From: Haloplanus rubicundus
Lineage (GTDB): Archaea; Halobacteriota; Halobacteria; Halobacteriales; Haloferacaceae
Direction: 5' to 3'
Assembly (NCBI RefSeq): GCF_003342675.1
Contig: NZ_CP031148.1
Coordinates: forward strand, 806,001 to 870,000
Length of the DNA: 64,000 bases
The position numbers and the translations under genes are program-made. This document shows positions 16,228 to 24,266 of this stretch, piece by piece (the stretch's first letter is position 1; each line of letters begins with the position of its first letter). A model generated the notes under the pieces. It was given only the letters and a program-made list of their open reading frames with translations. It did no database searches and was not told where the DNA came from.

Positions 16228-16776
16228 TCAGCGACAGCGCTCGATGAAGTTCGCGAACAGTTCCTCGCCCTCCTCGGTGTGGGCCACTTCGGGGTGCCAC
16301 TGGACGCCGTAGAGGTCCCGGTCCGCGTCGCTCATCGCCTCGATGTCGCAGACGTCGCTCGTCGCGGTGTGAGTGAAGCCGGTGGGGAGTTCGACTACCT
16401 CGTCGGCGTGGCTCGCCCACACCCGCGTCTCGGGGGCGAGCGACCCGACGACCGGGTCGTCCGCGTCGACGATGCGCACCGTCACGTCGGCGTAGCCGCC
16501 GTAGTCGCCGGCGTCGACGGCGCCGTCGAGTTGGGTGGCCATGATCTGCATGCCGAGGCAGATGCCGAGGACGGGCACGTCCATCTCGAGGTACTCCGCA
16601 CAGCGGCCGATCCGGTCCATGTCGGGGCCGCCCGAGAGGACGAGGCCGTCCACGTCGAGGTCCTCGGGCGGCGTCGTGTTGTCGACGATGTCGGTGTCCA
16701 CGCCCGCGTCGCGGAGCGCCCGGTGCTCCAGGTGCGTGAACTGACCGTGGTTGTCGACGACGACGATTCGAGTCAT
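16228..16776 (-). CDS. guaA: GMP synthase (glutamine-hydrolysing), subunit A
   Basis: A 182-aa archaeal glutamine amidotransferase subunit that feeds ammonia to the separate GuaB-type synthetase subunit for XMP to GMP. N-terminus I-V-V-V-D-N-H-G-Q-F, G-G-P-D at about residue 49-52, nucleophile elbow G-I-C-L-G-M-Q near 72-78, and Q-W-H-P-E-V near 162 give a complete Cys-His-Glu triad. The TATA-like CTTTTAC at 16807-16801 is 28 bp upstream. The synthetase subunit is not in the window. Confidence 0.95.
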   Translation of the reverse strand: MTRIVVVDNHGQFTHLEHRALRDAGVDTDIVDNTTPPEDLDVDGLVLSGGPDMDRIGRCAEYLEMDVPVLGICLGMQIMATQLDGAVDAGDYGGYADVTVRIVDADDPVVGSLAPETRVWASHADEVVELPTGFTHTATSDVCDIEAMSDADRDLYGVQWHPEVAHTEEGEELFANFIERCR

Positions 16777-16800
16777 TACGCCGTCGTAATCCAGTAGCGC

Positions 16801-16807
16801 GTAAAAG
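16801..16807 (-). promoter_or_regulatory. TATA-like box of guaA
   Basis: The minus strand reads CTTTTAC, centred 28 bp before the guaA start codon. This is consistent with a leaderless promoter. Confidence 0.5.
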
Positions 16808-16822
16808 GGAATCGGAAGTGCG

Positions 16823-17443
16823 TCAGCGCTCGTCGCGGCCGTCGCGCTCCGCCGCGGTCCGGAAACCGAGTTCCGCCTGCTCCTTGCTCCGGCGCTCCTC
16901 GCGGGTGGCGATGGCTTCCGCGTCCGGATTCACGTCGTCGTCGATCCGCGCCCACCCCGCGTGGACCTTCGCGTGACACCAGCGACAGAGGGCGACGGTG
17001 ATCTCGTGGGCCGGATCGTCGCCGTCTCTCTCCCCGCCGCCGTACGACAGGTGGTGTTCCTCCAGCAGGGGACGGGCGTTCTCGTGGGCTATCCGTACCT
17101 CGTCGAGTCCGCAGCGCCGACACTCGTGGCCGTCGGTCGTCGAGCGGTAGTGGGGGCAGTCCGACCAGTCGGCGTCGCCGGCGACGACGCAGTCGTAGTC
17201 GTCGGCGCGGCGGGCGGCCACGAACGCGGGGTCGTCGCCGGCCGCCGGCCGGCTGTCGTCGGCCTCCGGCCGACTGCCCGAGGGACTGTGTCCCTCGCTG
17301 CTCGGGGGACGTCGTCCCCCGCTGTCGCCGGCGCGTTCGAGGGCGAACCGGCACCGACCGTCGCCGGTGAGGTGGTCACAGCGGCCCGCGTGGGCGTAGG
17401 GGTCGTCTACGCCGACGGGCGTGCCCGTGGGCGTCCGCTCCAT
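16823..17443 (-). CDS. HNH-nuclease-like zinc protein with hairpin-rich linker
   Basis: A 206-aa protein. The N-terminal part has C-D-H-L-T-G-D-G-R-C-R-F and later C-V-V-A-G-D-A-D-W-S-D-C-P-H-Y. The C-terminal half is HNH-like: C-R-R-C-G-L-D-E-V, then L-L-E-E-H-H-L-S-Y, then V-A-L-C-R-W-C-H-A-K-V-H, giving a beta-beta-alpha metal fold with two CxxC pairs and candidate catalytic His. DNA cleavage is not certain, since many such haloarchaeal proteins are uncharacterised. The central linker (about residues 40-72, Pro/Ser/Asp/Arg) is encoded by three consecutive perfect hairpins (17258-17321). A TATA-like TTCATAG lies about 27 bp upstream. Confidence 0.75.
   Translation of the reverse strand: MERTPTGTPVGVDDPYAHAGRCDHLTGDGRCRFALERAGDSGGRRPPSSEGHSPSGSRPEADDSRPAAGDDPAFVAARRADDYDCVVAGDADWSDCPHYRSTTDGHECRRCGLDEVRIAHENARPLLEEHHLSYGGGERDGDDPAHEITVALCRWCHAKVHAGWARIDDDVNPDAEAIATREERRSKEQAELGFRTAAERDGRDER
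17258..17321. repeat. Three consecutive short perfect hairpins inside the HNH-like gene
   Basis: Inverted repeats with 3-nt loops occur back to back: 7-bp arms at 17258-17264/17268-17274, 8-bp arms at 17279-17286/17290-17297, and 8-bp arms at 17303-17310/17314-17321. Each has a different arm sequence. They encode the low-complexity linker between the two cysteine-rich halves of the protein. Confidence 0.65.
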
Positions 17444-17478
17444 GGCCGTCGGTGGGCGCTCCCACCCTATGAACCTGT

Positions 17479-18633
17479 TTACGGCTCGTACCCCGCGTAC
17501 TCCATCAACTGCGCGAACACGTCCGAATCCATCGCGGACTCGTAGACGATGCCGCCGACCATCCCGCCGGGGTAGGAGTCCCCGTTCATCGCGTGGCTCA
17601 CCTTGTGACAGTGCATGAGGTAGATGCCGGGGTCGGCGTCCGCCTCGAACTCGACCGTCTTGCGCTCCGCGGGCGCCAGGTCGAGGATGTCCTCCTCGTA
17701 CTGGGCCACGTCCGGAATCTTCGAGCCGTCCTTCTCGACCACCCGGAACCGGTGGTTGTGGGTGTGGATCGGGTGGTTCATGTAGCCGTTGTTGGCGAAG
17801 TGGATGCGGACGGTGTCGCCCTGCGAGACGAGGACCGGTGAACCGTCCTCCGGGTGGAGGGTTCGCGGCGCCGCCCGACCGTTGATGGTGAACACGTCGG
17901 GGCGGCGGTCACGGGGGCTGTAGCTCACGTCCTCGCCCGCCATCTGCCGGTTGAGCCGGGAGTCCCAGTCCTTGACGGTCATGAACAGTTCCTGATCGGC
18001 CGGCTCGTACCCCTCCGGATCGACGCGGAAGACGCCGTACATCCCCATGTCGATGTGGCGGTGGGTCTGGTAGTGACAGTGATAGAGGTGGGTGCCGGGC
18101 ACGTTCGCCGGAATCTCGTAGGTGTGTTTCTCGCCGGGCATCACCGTGATGCCCGTCGTCGTCGGGACGCCGTCGTTCTCCCACGTCTTGCGGACGCCGT
18201 GGAAGTGGACGGTGTGGGGCATGTCGGCCTCGGTGTTGTCGAGGGTCACCTCGACGTCCTCGCCCTCCGTCGTCCGGATGATGGGACCGGGAACGCTCGG
18301 CGCGCGGTCGTCGGCCTGCCACGCCCAGACCCGCGGCAACTCGACGGGACCGCCCATCGAACTGCCGGGGTGGACCGGAAGCGACGACGTGACCGCCCGC
18401 AGCGTCACCTGATTGCCCTGTTCGGTCACGTCGACGACTTCCGGTTTGGCCGCCTTCGGGAGCGACGCGGACGCGGACGACCCCTGGGCCGCCGTCTCCG
18501 CCGCCGCCTTCGAGGGGTTCGTGTTCGTCGGGGCCGCACAGCCCGCGAGTCCGAACACCCCCGCCGTACCGGTCGCCTTCATGAACTGCCGACGCGAGAG
18601 ATTCGTCCCGGGAGCGCCAACTTGGTTCGTCAT
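17479..18633 (-). CDS. Tat-exported two-domain multicopper oxidase
   Basis: A 384-aa exported copper enzyme. The N-terminus has a Tat motif (S-R-R-Q-F-M-K) and a lipobox-like L-A-G-C, so a lipid-anchored extracellular protein is likely. Cupredoxin domain 1 holds H-T-V-H-F-H-G and Y-H-C-H-Y-Q-T-H-R-H-I-D-M-G-M. Domain 2 holds N-H-P-I-H-T-H-N-H and M-H-C-H-K-V-S-H with a Met-rich end. Both type 1 and bridging copper ligands are visible, as in two-domain laccase or nitrite-reductase-like oxidases; the substrate is open. The start is chosen because GTATAC at 18656-18663 is 27 bp upstream. Confidence 0.88.
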   Translation of the reverse strand: MTNQVGAPGTNLSRRQFMKATGTAGVFGLAGCAAPTNTNPSKAAAETAAQGSSASASLPKAAKPEVVDVTEQGNQVTLRAVTSSLPVHPGSSMGGPVELPRVWAWQADDRAPSVPGPIIRTTEGEDVEVTLDNTEADMPHTVHFHGVRKTWENDGVPTTTGITVMPGEKHTYEIPANVPGTHLYHCHYQTHRHIDMGMYGVFRVDPEGYEPADQELFMTVKDWDSRLNRQMAGEDVSYSPRDRRPDVFTINGRAAPRTLHPEDGSPVLVSQGDTVRIHFANNGYMNHPIHTHNHRFRVVEKDGSKIPDVAQYEEDILDLAPAERKTVEFEADADPGIYLMHCHKVSHAMNGDSYPGGMVGGIVYESAMDSDVFAQLMEYAGYEP

Positions 18634-18655
18634 TACAGGAGGTCGTTGATTCGGG

Positions 18656-18663
18656 GTATACAA
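18656..18663 (-). promoter_or_regulatory. TATA-like box of the multicopper oxidase gene
   Basis: The minus strand reads TTGTATAC, centred 27 bp before the chosen ATG. This fits a leaderless promoter and excludes the longer open frame. Confidence 0.5.
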
Positions 18664-18746
18664 GCCTCACTCGACGGTTCTCCGTAGCTGGCAACGCCGT
18701 GACGAAACCCCGAATCCGTTCGGGTATTATAAGTATCCGTCCGCGG

Positions 18747-18923
18747 TCAGCGTCGCTTCCGCTCCGAGTCGTCGTCCACGTCGCGACGGGCGGCGCGTTC
18801 GGCGGCCGAGCGATCCATCACCTCGCGGTCGTCGTGTTCGGCGCGGACGAGCGCGTAGAGCAGGAGGGGCCCGACCACGGCGAAGAGGAGGACGACGAGG
18901 ACGAGTGCACCCCCGTCGGCCAT
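18747..18923 (-). CDS. Small one-helix membrane protein
   Basis: A 58-aa frame whose ATG directly abuts the stop of the upstream zinc-ribbon gene. The N-terminal half is one hydrophobic helix (G-A-L-V-L-V-V-L-L-F-A-V-V-G-P-L-L-L-Y, residues about 5-25). The rest is highly charged (E-H-D-D-R-E-V-M-D-R, ending in R-K-R-R). Translational coupling and the natural helix-plus-charged-tail pattern support it. No function is known. Confidence 0.65.
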   Translation of the reverse strand: MADGGALVLVVLLFAVVGPLLLYALVRAEHDDREVMDRSAAERAARRDVDDDSERKRR

Positions 18924-19133
18924 CTATCCGAGAAACACGTCGACGATGTCGCTTCCCCGTCCGCCCGTGTCGCGGTACAGTTCCGAGTAGCCGCAGTTCG
19001 TACACGACACGACCTCGAAGGCGTTCGTCTGGATGTCGAACATCTTGCTGAGGCCGCCACCGGTGGTCGAAATCGTCCCTACGTCGGTCTCGGTGTGACC
19101 ACACTTCGGGCAGCCGCGGTCGTCGGTGTCCAT
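18924..19133 (-). CDS. Zinc-ribbon nucleic-acid-binding-like protein
   Basis: A 69-aa protein with two CxxC knuckles: C-P-K-C-G near residue 8 and C-T-N-C-G-Y near residue 47. These form a zinc ribbon of the small archaeal type often annotated as nucleic-acid-binding. Between them, G-G-G-L-S-K-M-F-D-I-Q is typical of this haloarchaeal family. ATG is chosen by the TATA-like AGTATTTGC about 27-30 bp upstream. It is followed without a gap by a small membrane protein gene. Confidence 0.8.
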   Translation of the reverse strand: MDTDDRGCPKCGHTETDVGTISTTGGGLSKMFDIQTNAFEVVSCTNCGYSELYRDTGGRGSDIVDVFLG

Positions 19134-19162
19134 GGGTACGGGTCGTCGTCGACGATGCAAAT

Positions 19163-19186
19163 ACTGGCGGTGGGTCAAACGCCAGT
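19163..19186. promoter_or_regulatory. Inverted repeat next to the zinc-ribbon promoter
   Basis: Perfect 7-bp arms ACTGGCG (19163-19169) and CGCCAGT (19180-19186) are separated by 10 bp. The repeat overlaps the upstream edge of the TATA-like box of the 19133-18924 gene, a position suited to an operator. A second small hairpin with 6-bp arms (19188-19193/19199-19204) follows. Confidence 0.35.
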
Positions 19187-19214
19187 TTGTGAGAGTCACT
19201 CACACGGTCGGCCG

Positions 19215-20171
19215 TCAGGAATTGTTGTCGTAGACGACTTCGGCCGTGGTGGCGGCGCTCGACGCCAGATCCAGCAGGTCGTCGGCCACGTCTTCGAAGG
19301 CGTCGGCGCGACCGGGCAGGTCCGACACCCGCTCGTCGAGGCGGTCCTCCACGTCGCTCAGGAGTTCGTACGCCCGGTCGGCCGTGTCGGCCGCCTCCTC
19401 CTCCCGGTCGTCGTCGGCGTCGTCGCGCGCCTCGTCGATCAGCGTGAGGCCCTCGCGGATGTCGGCGGCGTCGTCGCCGAGGGCTTCGAGAATCTCCGTC
19501 TCGTCGCTCAGCTGTGTCACCTTCGTCTCGTACTCGTCGGCGTCGACGGCGTCGGTGACGGACGCGTTCTCGGGGGCCATCTCCTCCTCGATGGTCGTCA
19601 TCGGTTCGCTCACCTCCTCGGCGGCCGTCTCGACCGACTCGATGTCCGCCTCGGCGTCGGAGAGATCGCGCTCGTCGAGGTGGGTGTACGCCTCCGTGAG
19701 CGCGTCGTGGCCGTCGATGAGCCACGACTGGGCGTCGGTCGCCAGCGTGAGGAAGCGCTGCATCGAATCGAGCGACGCGATGGTCGCCCGCTGTTCGTCG
19801 GTCGTCGCGTCGGCCTCCGCGGCGGCGATGGCTCGCTGCACCCGGTCGAGACGGAGGAGGACGTCCCGCGCCCGGAACTCCTCCGTCTCGGCCGTCACCG
19901 ACAGGAGGTCGTCGGTGACGCCGCCGGTGTAGACGTAGACGGACTCCGTGAGACGGTCCTGGGCGTTGTCGATGTGCTGGGCCGCCTCCGGCGACGCCTC
20001 GGGTTCGGGCGTCGCCGTCGGCTCCGGCGTTTCGGTGGGTGTCGGTTCCGGCGTCTCGGTGGGGGTCGGTTCCGGCGTCTCGGTGGAGGTTGCCGTCGGC
20101 TGACTTCGCTGGCCGCCGAAGCAGCCGGCCACGAACGGGGTCAGGGCGACGAGGAACGCGCGTCGATCCAT
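19215..20171 (-). CDS. Lipoprotein with Thr/Pro/Glu repeat and helical domain
   Basis: A 318-aa exported protein. The signal peptide ends in the lipobox-like F-V-A-G-C (residue 17), so it is a predicted lipoprotein. Residues about 24-60 form a P-T-E-T-P-E-P-T repeat stalk encoded by 24-bp units. The remainder is all-helical and very acidic (E-A-D-A-T-T-D-E-Q-R and similar), likely a helical bundle on the cell surface. No enzymatic motif is seen. Not homologous to any family I can name. Confidence 0.7.
   Translation of the reverse strand: MDRRAFLVALTPFVAGCFGGQRSQPTATSTETPEPTPTETPEPTPTETPEPTATPEPEASPEAAQHIDNAQDRLTESVYVYTGGVTDDLLSVTAETEEFRARDVLLRLDRVQRAIAAAEADATTDEQRATIASLDSMQRFLTLATDAQSWLIDGHDALTEAYTHLDERDLSDAEADIESVETAAEEVSEPMTTIEEEMAPENASVTDAVDADEYETKVTQLSDETEILEALGDDAADIREGLTLIDEARDDADDDREEEAADTADRAYELLSDVEDRLDERVSDLPGRADAFEDVADDLLDLASSAATTAEVVYDNNS
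20017..20088. repeat. Three tandem 24-bp units encoding the TETPEPTP stalk
   Basis: Units 20017-20040, 20041-20064 and 20065-20088 are near-identical 24-mers inside the lipoprotein gene. Each encodes eight residues of the Thr/Pro/Glu stalk. Confidence 0.85.
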
Positions 20172-20329
20172 ACGCGACGCCTACGCGCGGATCCGGTAAA
20201 GCGTATCGATACTGTCAGACGCACGTTAGACGCTACGCGGCCGAAATTCGGTGTTCGAGCCACGCTGTGCGACGCGCGTCAGACACGTATCAGATTCCGA
20301 TAAAAATCTATAGGTCGTCACCGACACAC

Positions 20330-20335
20330 GGAGGA
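20330..20335 (+). promoter_or_regulatory. Shine-Dalgarno site of the 20341 gene
   Basis: GGAGGA lies 5 nt before the ATG at 20341. An upstream AT-rich stretch with TAAAAATCTATA (20301-20312) would be the TATA region. This gene therefore has a leader, unlike most neighbours. Confidence 0.5.
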
Positions 20336-20340
20336 AAACG

Positions 20341-21069
20341 ATGACCCTCCTCGGTACGTCCGGCGCTGCCCGCTCACGAGCGGCCGTGCTCGTGGTCACG
20401 CTGTTCGTCGCTATCGCCGCGTGGAACGCTACGCTCAACACACTCCTCGCCCGGTCGGGGCTGGCGTCGGCCATGCAGGTTGCCTACGACACGACGTTGC
20501 CCCTCACGGCGCTCGGCGCGGTCGGGGGGCTCACCGCGGCCACCGTCGCCGTCGTCGTGACGCTCGCGGCGCTGGCGCGGACGTTCGCGCCCGAGTCCGA
20601 CGCGCTCGGGACGAGTGAGACGGTCGGCCGGACGGCGCTCGCCTACGCCCGCGCCGTCGTCGTCGCCGTCGGCGGCGTCGTCGCCGCGGCCGTCGGCCTC
20701 GCGCTTCTCGTCGTCCCCGGACTGCTCGTCCTCGTCCACCTGCCGCTGGTATTCGTCGCCGTCGCGGCCGACGGGGAACCCATCGGCCGGGCCGTCGAAC
20801 GGACCTGGACGCGCGCCCGCGGTTCCCGCGGCCGCGTCGCCGCCGTCGGCCTCGCCGTCGTCGCCGTCCCCCTCTCGCTCGCGGTTATCGCCACCCTCAC
20901 CGCCCTCCTGCCGCCGCTCGTCGAACTCGCGCTCGGCGTCCTCGTCACGGCCGTCGCCTGTGCGGCCGGCGTCGCCGCGTTCGTCGCCCTCGCCGGCTCG
21001 ATGGACGGATCGAACGGCGGCTCTTCCCGGACCGACCGGGTGTCCCCGACCACCTCCCGACAGCTCTGA
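20341..21069 (+). CDS. Multi-helix membrane protein, unknown function
   Basis: A 242-aa very hydrophobic protein with about five to six helices (for example A-A-V-L-V-V-T-L-F-V-A-I-A-A-W at 13-27, A-L-L-V-V-P-G-L-L-V-L-V-H-L near 120-135, V-A-A-V-G-L-A-V-V-A-V near 165). The G-L-L-V-L-V-H-L-P-L-V-F-V-A-V-A-A-D-G and A-V-E-R-T-W-T segments resemble the DUF7544/YciC-type membrane domain of haloarchaea (poorly defined function). The start is backed by a strong ribosome-binding site. Confidence 0.6.
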   Translation: MTLLGTSGAARSRAAVLVVTLFVAIAAWNATLNTLLARSGLASAMQVAYDTTLPLTALGAVGGLTAATVAVVVTLAALARTFAPESDALGTSETVGRTALAYARAVVVAVGGVVAAAVGLALLVVPGLLVLVHLPLVFVAVAADGEPIGRAVERTWTRARGSRGRVAAVGLAVVAVPLSLAVIATLTALLPPLVELALGVLVTAVACAAGVAAFVALAGSMDGSNGGSSRTDRVSPTTSRQL

Positions 21070-21086
21070 CCTCCCCCGACTTCCGG

Positions 21087-21452
21087 ATGCCACGAATCGT
21101 TCACGACGGCGGCGGTGGCGACGACGCCGATGCCCGCGTCCTCGCCACGGACGTGACCGTCGCCGACTCGTTTCTCGCCAGGGCCCGCGGGCTCATGTTC
21201 CGCCGCTCCTTCCCCGACGGCTCGGCGCTCGTCTTTCCCTTCGACGGCGCCGCCCCCCGAACCCTCCACATGGTCTGTGTGCCCTTCGACATCGACGCCG
21301 TCTGGCTCCGCGGCGGGCGGGTCGAACGCGTCGCCCGTCTGTCCGCGTGGACGGGGCTCGGACGCGCCGCCGCCGACGTCGTGATCGAACTCCCCGCCGG
21401 CGCCGCCGACGGCGTTCGTGCGGGGGACACCGTCCGAGTCGAAGACGGATGA
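21087..21452 (+). CDS. DUF192 domain protein
   Basis: A 121-aa DUF192 protein. The family core is clear: L-A-R-A-R-G-L-M-F-R-R-S near residue 32-43, then the H-M-V-C-V-P-F-D-I-D-A-V-W-L segment and the C-terminal A-A-D-V-V-I-E-L-P-A-G. It is a small beta-barrel-like domain of unknown role, usually found as a single-domain protein in archaea. No signal peptide is seen, unlike many bacterial members. It follows the membrane protein gene by 17 bp. Confidence 0.88.
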   Translation: MPRIVHDGGGGDDADARVLATDVTVADSFLARARGLMFRRSFPDGSALVFPFDGAAPRTLHMVCVPFDIDAVWLRGGRVERVARLSAWTGLGRAAADVVIELPAGAADGVRAGDTVRVEDG

Positions 21453-21494
21453 CCGGGTACGGAGATTTATAGCCTCCCGCGTCCCGATGACGGT

Positions 21495-21833
21495 ATGGAC
21501 ATCCGTTCGTACGACGAGACCGAGATGACCGAAGCGGTACCGGACGTGTTCCTCTCCCAACTGGCCGCGGGCGAGAAGACGAGCGTCCAGGGCTACGTCA
21601 TCGACCCCGGCGCCGAGGTGCCCGAACACAGCCACCCCCACGAACAGGCGGGGTACGCCTGGCGCGGTGAAGCCGTCTTCATCGTCGACGGCGAGGAACA
21701 CGTCGTCTCCGCCGGTGACTCCTACGTCATCCCCGGCGGCGACCCCCACCGGGTCGAGAACCGCGGCGACGAACCGTTCGAGGGCGTCGACATCTTCAGT
21801 CCGCCGCGGACGGATCCCGACTGGCAGGAGTAG
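21495..21833 (+). CDS. Cupin domain protein
   Basis: A 112-aa single-domain cupin. Motif 1 is V-P-E-H-S-H-P-H-E-Q-A-G-Y near residues 39-52. Motif 2 is P-G-G-D-P-H-R-V-E-N near 78-87. They supply the usual three His and one Glu metal site. The substrate cannot be read from sequence. Its TAG stop abuts the lysS stop on the other strand (TAGCTA). Confidence 0.87.
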   Translation: MDIRSYDETEMTEAVPDVFLSQLAAGEKTSVQGYVIDPGAEVPEHSHPHEQAGYAWRGEAVFIVDGEEHVVSAGDSYVIPGGDPHRVENRGDEPFEGVDIFSPPRTDPDWQE

Positions 21834-23441
21834 CTACCCCTCGCGGCGGAGTCGTTTCACCACGAACGACTCGTCGAGTTCGCCGAGGAACTCCCCAAGC
21901 CGCGGCCCTTCCGTGTCGTCGAAGAAGAGCCGGTAGCCCGCGGCGAAGAAGTCGCCCACCTCGACGCCGTGATCGCGCGGAATCTCGTACATCTGTCCCT
22001 GAATCTCCTCGCCGTCGTGGCCCTCGGCCACGAAGTCCGCTAGTGCTTCGAGTGCCGCGAGGGTGTCGTCGTCGAAGTCGGTGTCGGGGAGGTCGGCCTG
22101 CAGGCGGTAGTCGTACGCGTTGTTCGTGCGCTCGGCCCACGTGCGTGCGCGTTCGACGCGTTCGAGGGCGGCCTCGACAGCCCACTCCGGCGTGTCGTCG
22201 TTGAAAAAGCCCTGGTTGCGCGCCATCCGCACCCGGAGGGAACGGTCGTCGGTCATGCCGAGGACCGCGGCGAAGGTGTACGGGAGACGGACCCGCTCCT
22301 CGCGCACCTCGTCGACGAGGAAGGGGTACGCCCGGTCGGCGATTGGGCCGAGGTCCGCGTCCGCCTCCTCGCCGAAGTAGACGCGCTCGAAGCGGTCGAA
22401 CTCGTCGACCAGCAGGTCGATGCGCTCCACGTCGAAGTCCTTCGCTCGCTTGGGGTTGCGGACGAAGAAGTAGCGCAACACCTCGGGTTCCAGCAGGGCG
22501 AGCACCTCGTCGACGGTGACGACGTTGCCCGACGAGGACGAGAGCGGTTCGCCGTTGAGCGTGAACCACTCGTAGGTCATCGGGACGGGTGGCTCGATGT
22601 CCAGCACCCGACGGGCGATGTCCTCGCCGCTCGGCCACGAGCCCTCCGCGTGGTCCTTTCCGAAGGGTTCGAAGTCGACGCCGAGGACCTTCCACTGGGC
22701 CGGCCACTCGAAGCGCCACGGGAGTTTCCCCTCCCGGAAGGTGGCGGTTCCCTCGTGGCCGCAGCCGTCGATATGGTCGCCGCCGGCGTCGAGGCCGGAG
22801 CATCGGTACGCGACCGTTCCCGCCTCCAGATTCACGCCCCGCACGTCCTGTGTCAGCTTTCCACACGCCGAACACTGGGGCATGAAGGGGACGTAGTCCT
22901 CGTCGACGCCGTCCTGATACTCCGCGAGCACCTCGCGGGCGAGGTCACGTTTTTCCAGCACTTCGCGCGTGACGGCCTCGAACGCCCCGGACTCGTAGTA
23001 GTCGGTGTTCGAGACGAGGTCGACTTCGACGCCGACGGCCTCGGCGCTCCGGGCCAGTAGGTCGGTGAAGTGGGCGCCGTAGGAGTCGTGGTCGCCGAAG
23101 GGGTCGGGGATGTCGGTGTAGGGAACGCCGAGGTTGCGCCCGAGGGCACCGGCGTCCACGTCGCCGAGGCCGACGAGGGTCCAGTCCGCGTCGGCGAGGG
23201 TCCGGGGGACGCTCCGGAGGGCGTCGCGGTCGTCGCTCGTGAACACCTGCCGGACCTCGTGGCCGCGTTCGCGAAGGACGCTCGCGACGAAGTAGCCGCG
23301 CATGATCTCGTTGAAGTGGCCGAGGTGGGGGACGCCGGAGGGGGAGACCCCGCCCTTGATCACGATGGGATCGTCGGGGTTCCGGGCCTCGATCTCGTCC
23401 GCGATGTCGTCGGCCCAGAACGCGTTGTGACCGTCGCTCAT
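21834..23441 (-). CDS. lysS: Lysine--tRNA ligase, class I
   Basis: A 535-aa archaeal class I LysRS. The HIGH-type motif is P-H-L-G-H-F-N-E-I near residue 35-43. The KMSKS-equivalent is L-S-S-S-S-G-N near residue 300, where the usual Lys is replaced by Ser. A zinc-knuckle-like set of Cys (C-S-A-C-G-K, C-S-G, C-G-H) lies in the middle of the protein. The C-terminal helical anticodon-binding cage follows. The start M-S-D-G-H-N-A-F-W is conventional. It overlaps pyrH by 4 bp, so the two are transcribed together. Confidence 0.95.
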   Translation of the reverse strand: MSDGHNAFWADDIADEIEARNPDDPIVIKGGVSPSGVPHLGHFNEIMRGYFVASVLRERGHEVRQVFTSDDRDALRSVPRTLADADWTLVGLGDVDAGALGRNLGVPYTDIPDPFGDHDSYGAHFTDLLARSAEAVGVEVDLVSNTDYYESGAFEAVTREVLEKRDLAREVLAEYQDGVDEDYVPFMPQCSACGKLTQDVRGVNLEAGTVAYRCSGLDAGGDHIDGCGHEGTATFREGKLPWRFEWPAQWKVLGVDFEPFGKDHAEGSWPSGEDIARRVLDIEPPVPMTYEWFTLNGEPLSSSSGNVVTVDEVLALLEPEVLRYFFVRNPKRAKDFDVERIDLLVDEFDRFERVYFGEEADADLGPIADRAYPFLVDEVREERVRLPYTFAAVLGMTDDRSLRVRMARNQGFFNDDTPEWAVEAALERVERARTWAERTNNAYDYRLQADLPDTDFDDDTLAALEALADFVAEGHDGEEIQGQMYEIPRDHGVEVGDFFAAGYRLFFDDTEGPRLGEFLGELDESFVVKRLRREG

Positions 23442-24148
23442 GCCCACCGCTCCGGGTCGCGGCTCCCCTCCGGAACCACGTCGGTTCCGGAGTGGTCGCC
23501 GTGGAGGACGGCCGATGGAATCCGTTCGGGGTCGGTGCCATCGAGGACGACCGTCCGCATCTTCGAGCGCTCGATGAGTTTCGCCGCCAGGAGGTCGACC
23601 GGCGCCGACGCGCCGGCGCCGCGGCTCATCGGGGCGACGAGGTCGACGAGTTCCGTCCCGGTGAGTCGGGCGTGCTGTTCGGCGTCGGGGTCCGCGTCGG
23701 GGTCGGCGCTGAACACCCCGTCGACGCTCGTGGCGTAGACCAGCAGGTCGGCGTCGACGTACTCCGCGAGCGCCGCGGCGACGGCGTCGGTCGTCTGCCC
23801 GGGCATGACGCCGCCCATGACGGCCACGTCGCCGCGGCGGAGGGCCTCGCCCGCACCTTCGTACTCGTGGGCGGGTGCCGGCGCGGCGCGGTCGCCGAGC
23901 GCCGCGATCAGCAGGCGCGCGTTGATCCGCGTCACGTCGATGCCGATCTGGTCCAGCTGTACCTCGTTGGCGCCGAGGCGGCGCGCCGCCCCGATGTAGT
24001 CGCGGGCGACGCCGCCGCCGCCGACCACCGCGCCGACCTCGCAGTCCGCCTCGACGAGACGCTCGACCGCCGCCGCGTGGCCCGCGACGCGGTCGGCGTC
24101 GAGGTCCGGGGCGAGGACGCTCCCGCCGATGGAGATGACCACTCGCAT
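23438..24148 (-). CDS. pyrH: UMP kinase (archaeal type)
   Basis: A 236-aa amino-acid-kinase-fold UMP kinase, phosphorylating UMP to UDP. N-terminal V-I-S-I-G-G-S-V-L, V-V-G-G-G-G-V-A-R-D-Y, D-Q-I-G-I-D-V-T-R-I-N-A and D-V-A-V-M-G-G-V-M-P-G are the family signatures. It is cytoplasmic and normally hexameric. It is the first gene of the pyrH-lysS operon, with the ATG of lysS overlapping its stop by 4 bp. Confidence 0.95.
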   Translation of the reverse strand: MRVVISIGGSVLAPDLDADRVAGHAAAVERLVEADCEVGAVVGGGGVARDYIGAARRLGANEVQLDQIGIDVTRINARLLIAALGDRAAPAPAHEYEGAGEALRRGDVAVMGGVMPGQTTDAVAAALAEYVDADLLVYATSVDGVFSADPDADPDAEQHARLTGTELVDLVAPMSRGAGASAPVDLLAAKLIERSKMRTVVLDGTDPERIPSAVLHGDHSGTDVVPEGSRDPERWA

Positions 24149-24266
24149 TGGCCACGCGTTGCCGCGATGCCGGCTTAAGGGTTGTCAAGCGGGTATCGTG
24201 CGGTGTGTCCGCGTGCCCCGTCCCACGTCGAGACACAGTTAAGGGTCCGCGTCCGCTTTCTCGCCT

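Noticed and set aside
13292-16312. Very long open frame antisense to the DUF373 and DUF2070 genes
   Set aside because: It is a GC-driven mirror of two clear conserved genes; its composition is rich in Arg/Asp/Gly with no family motif.
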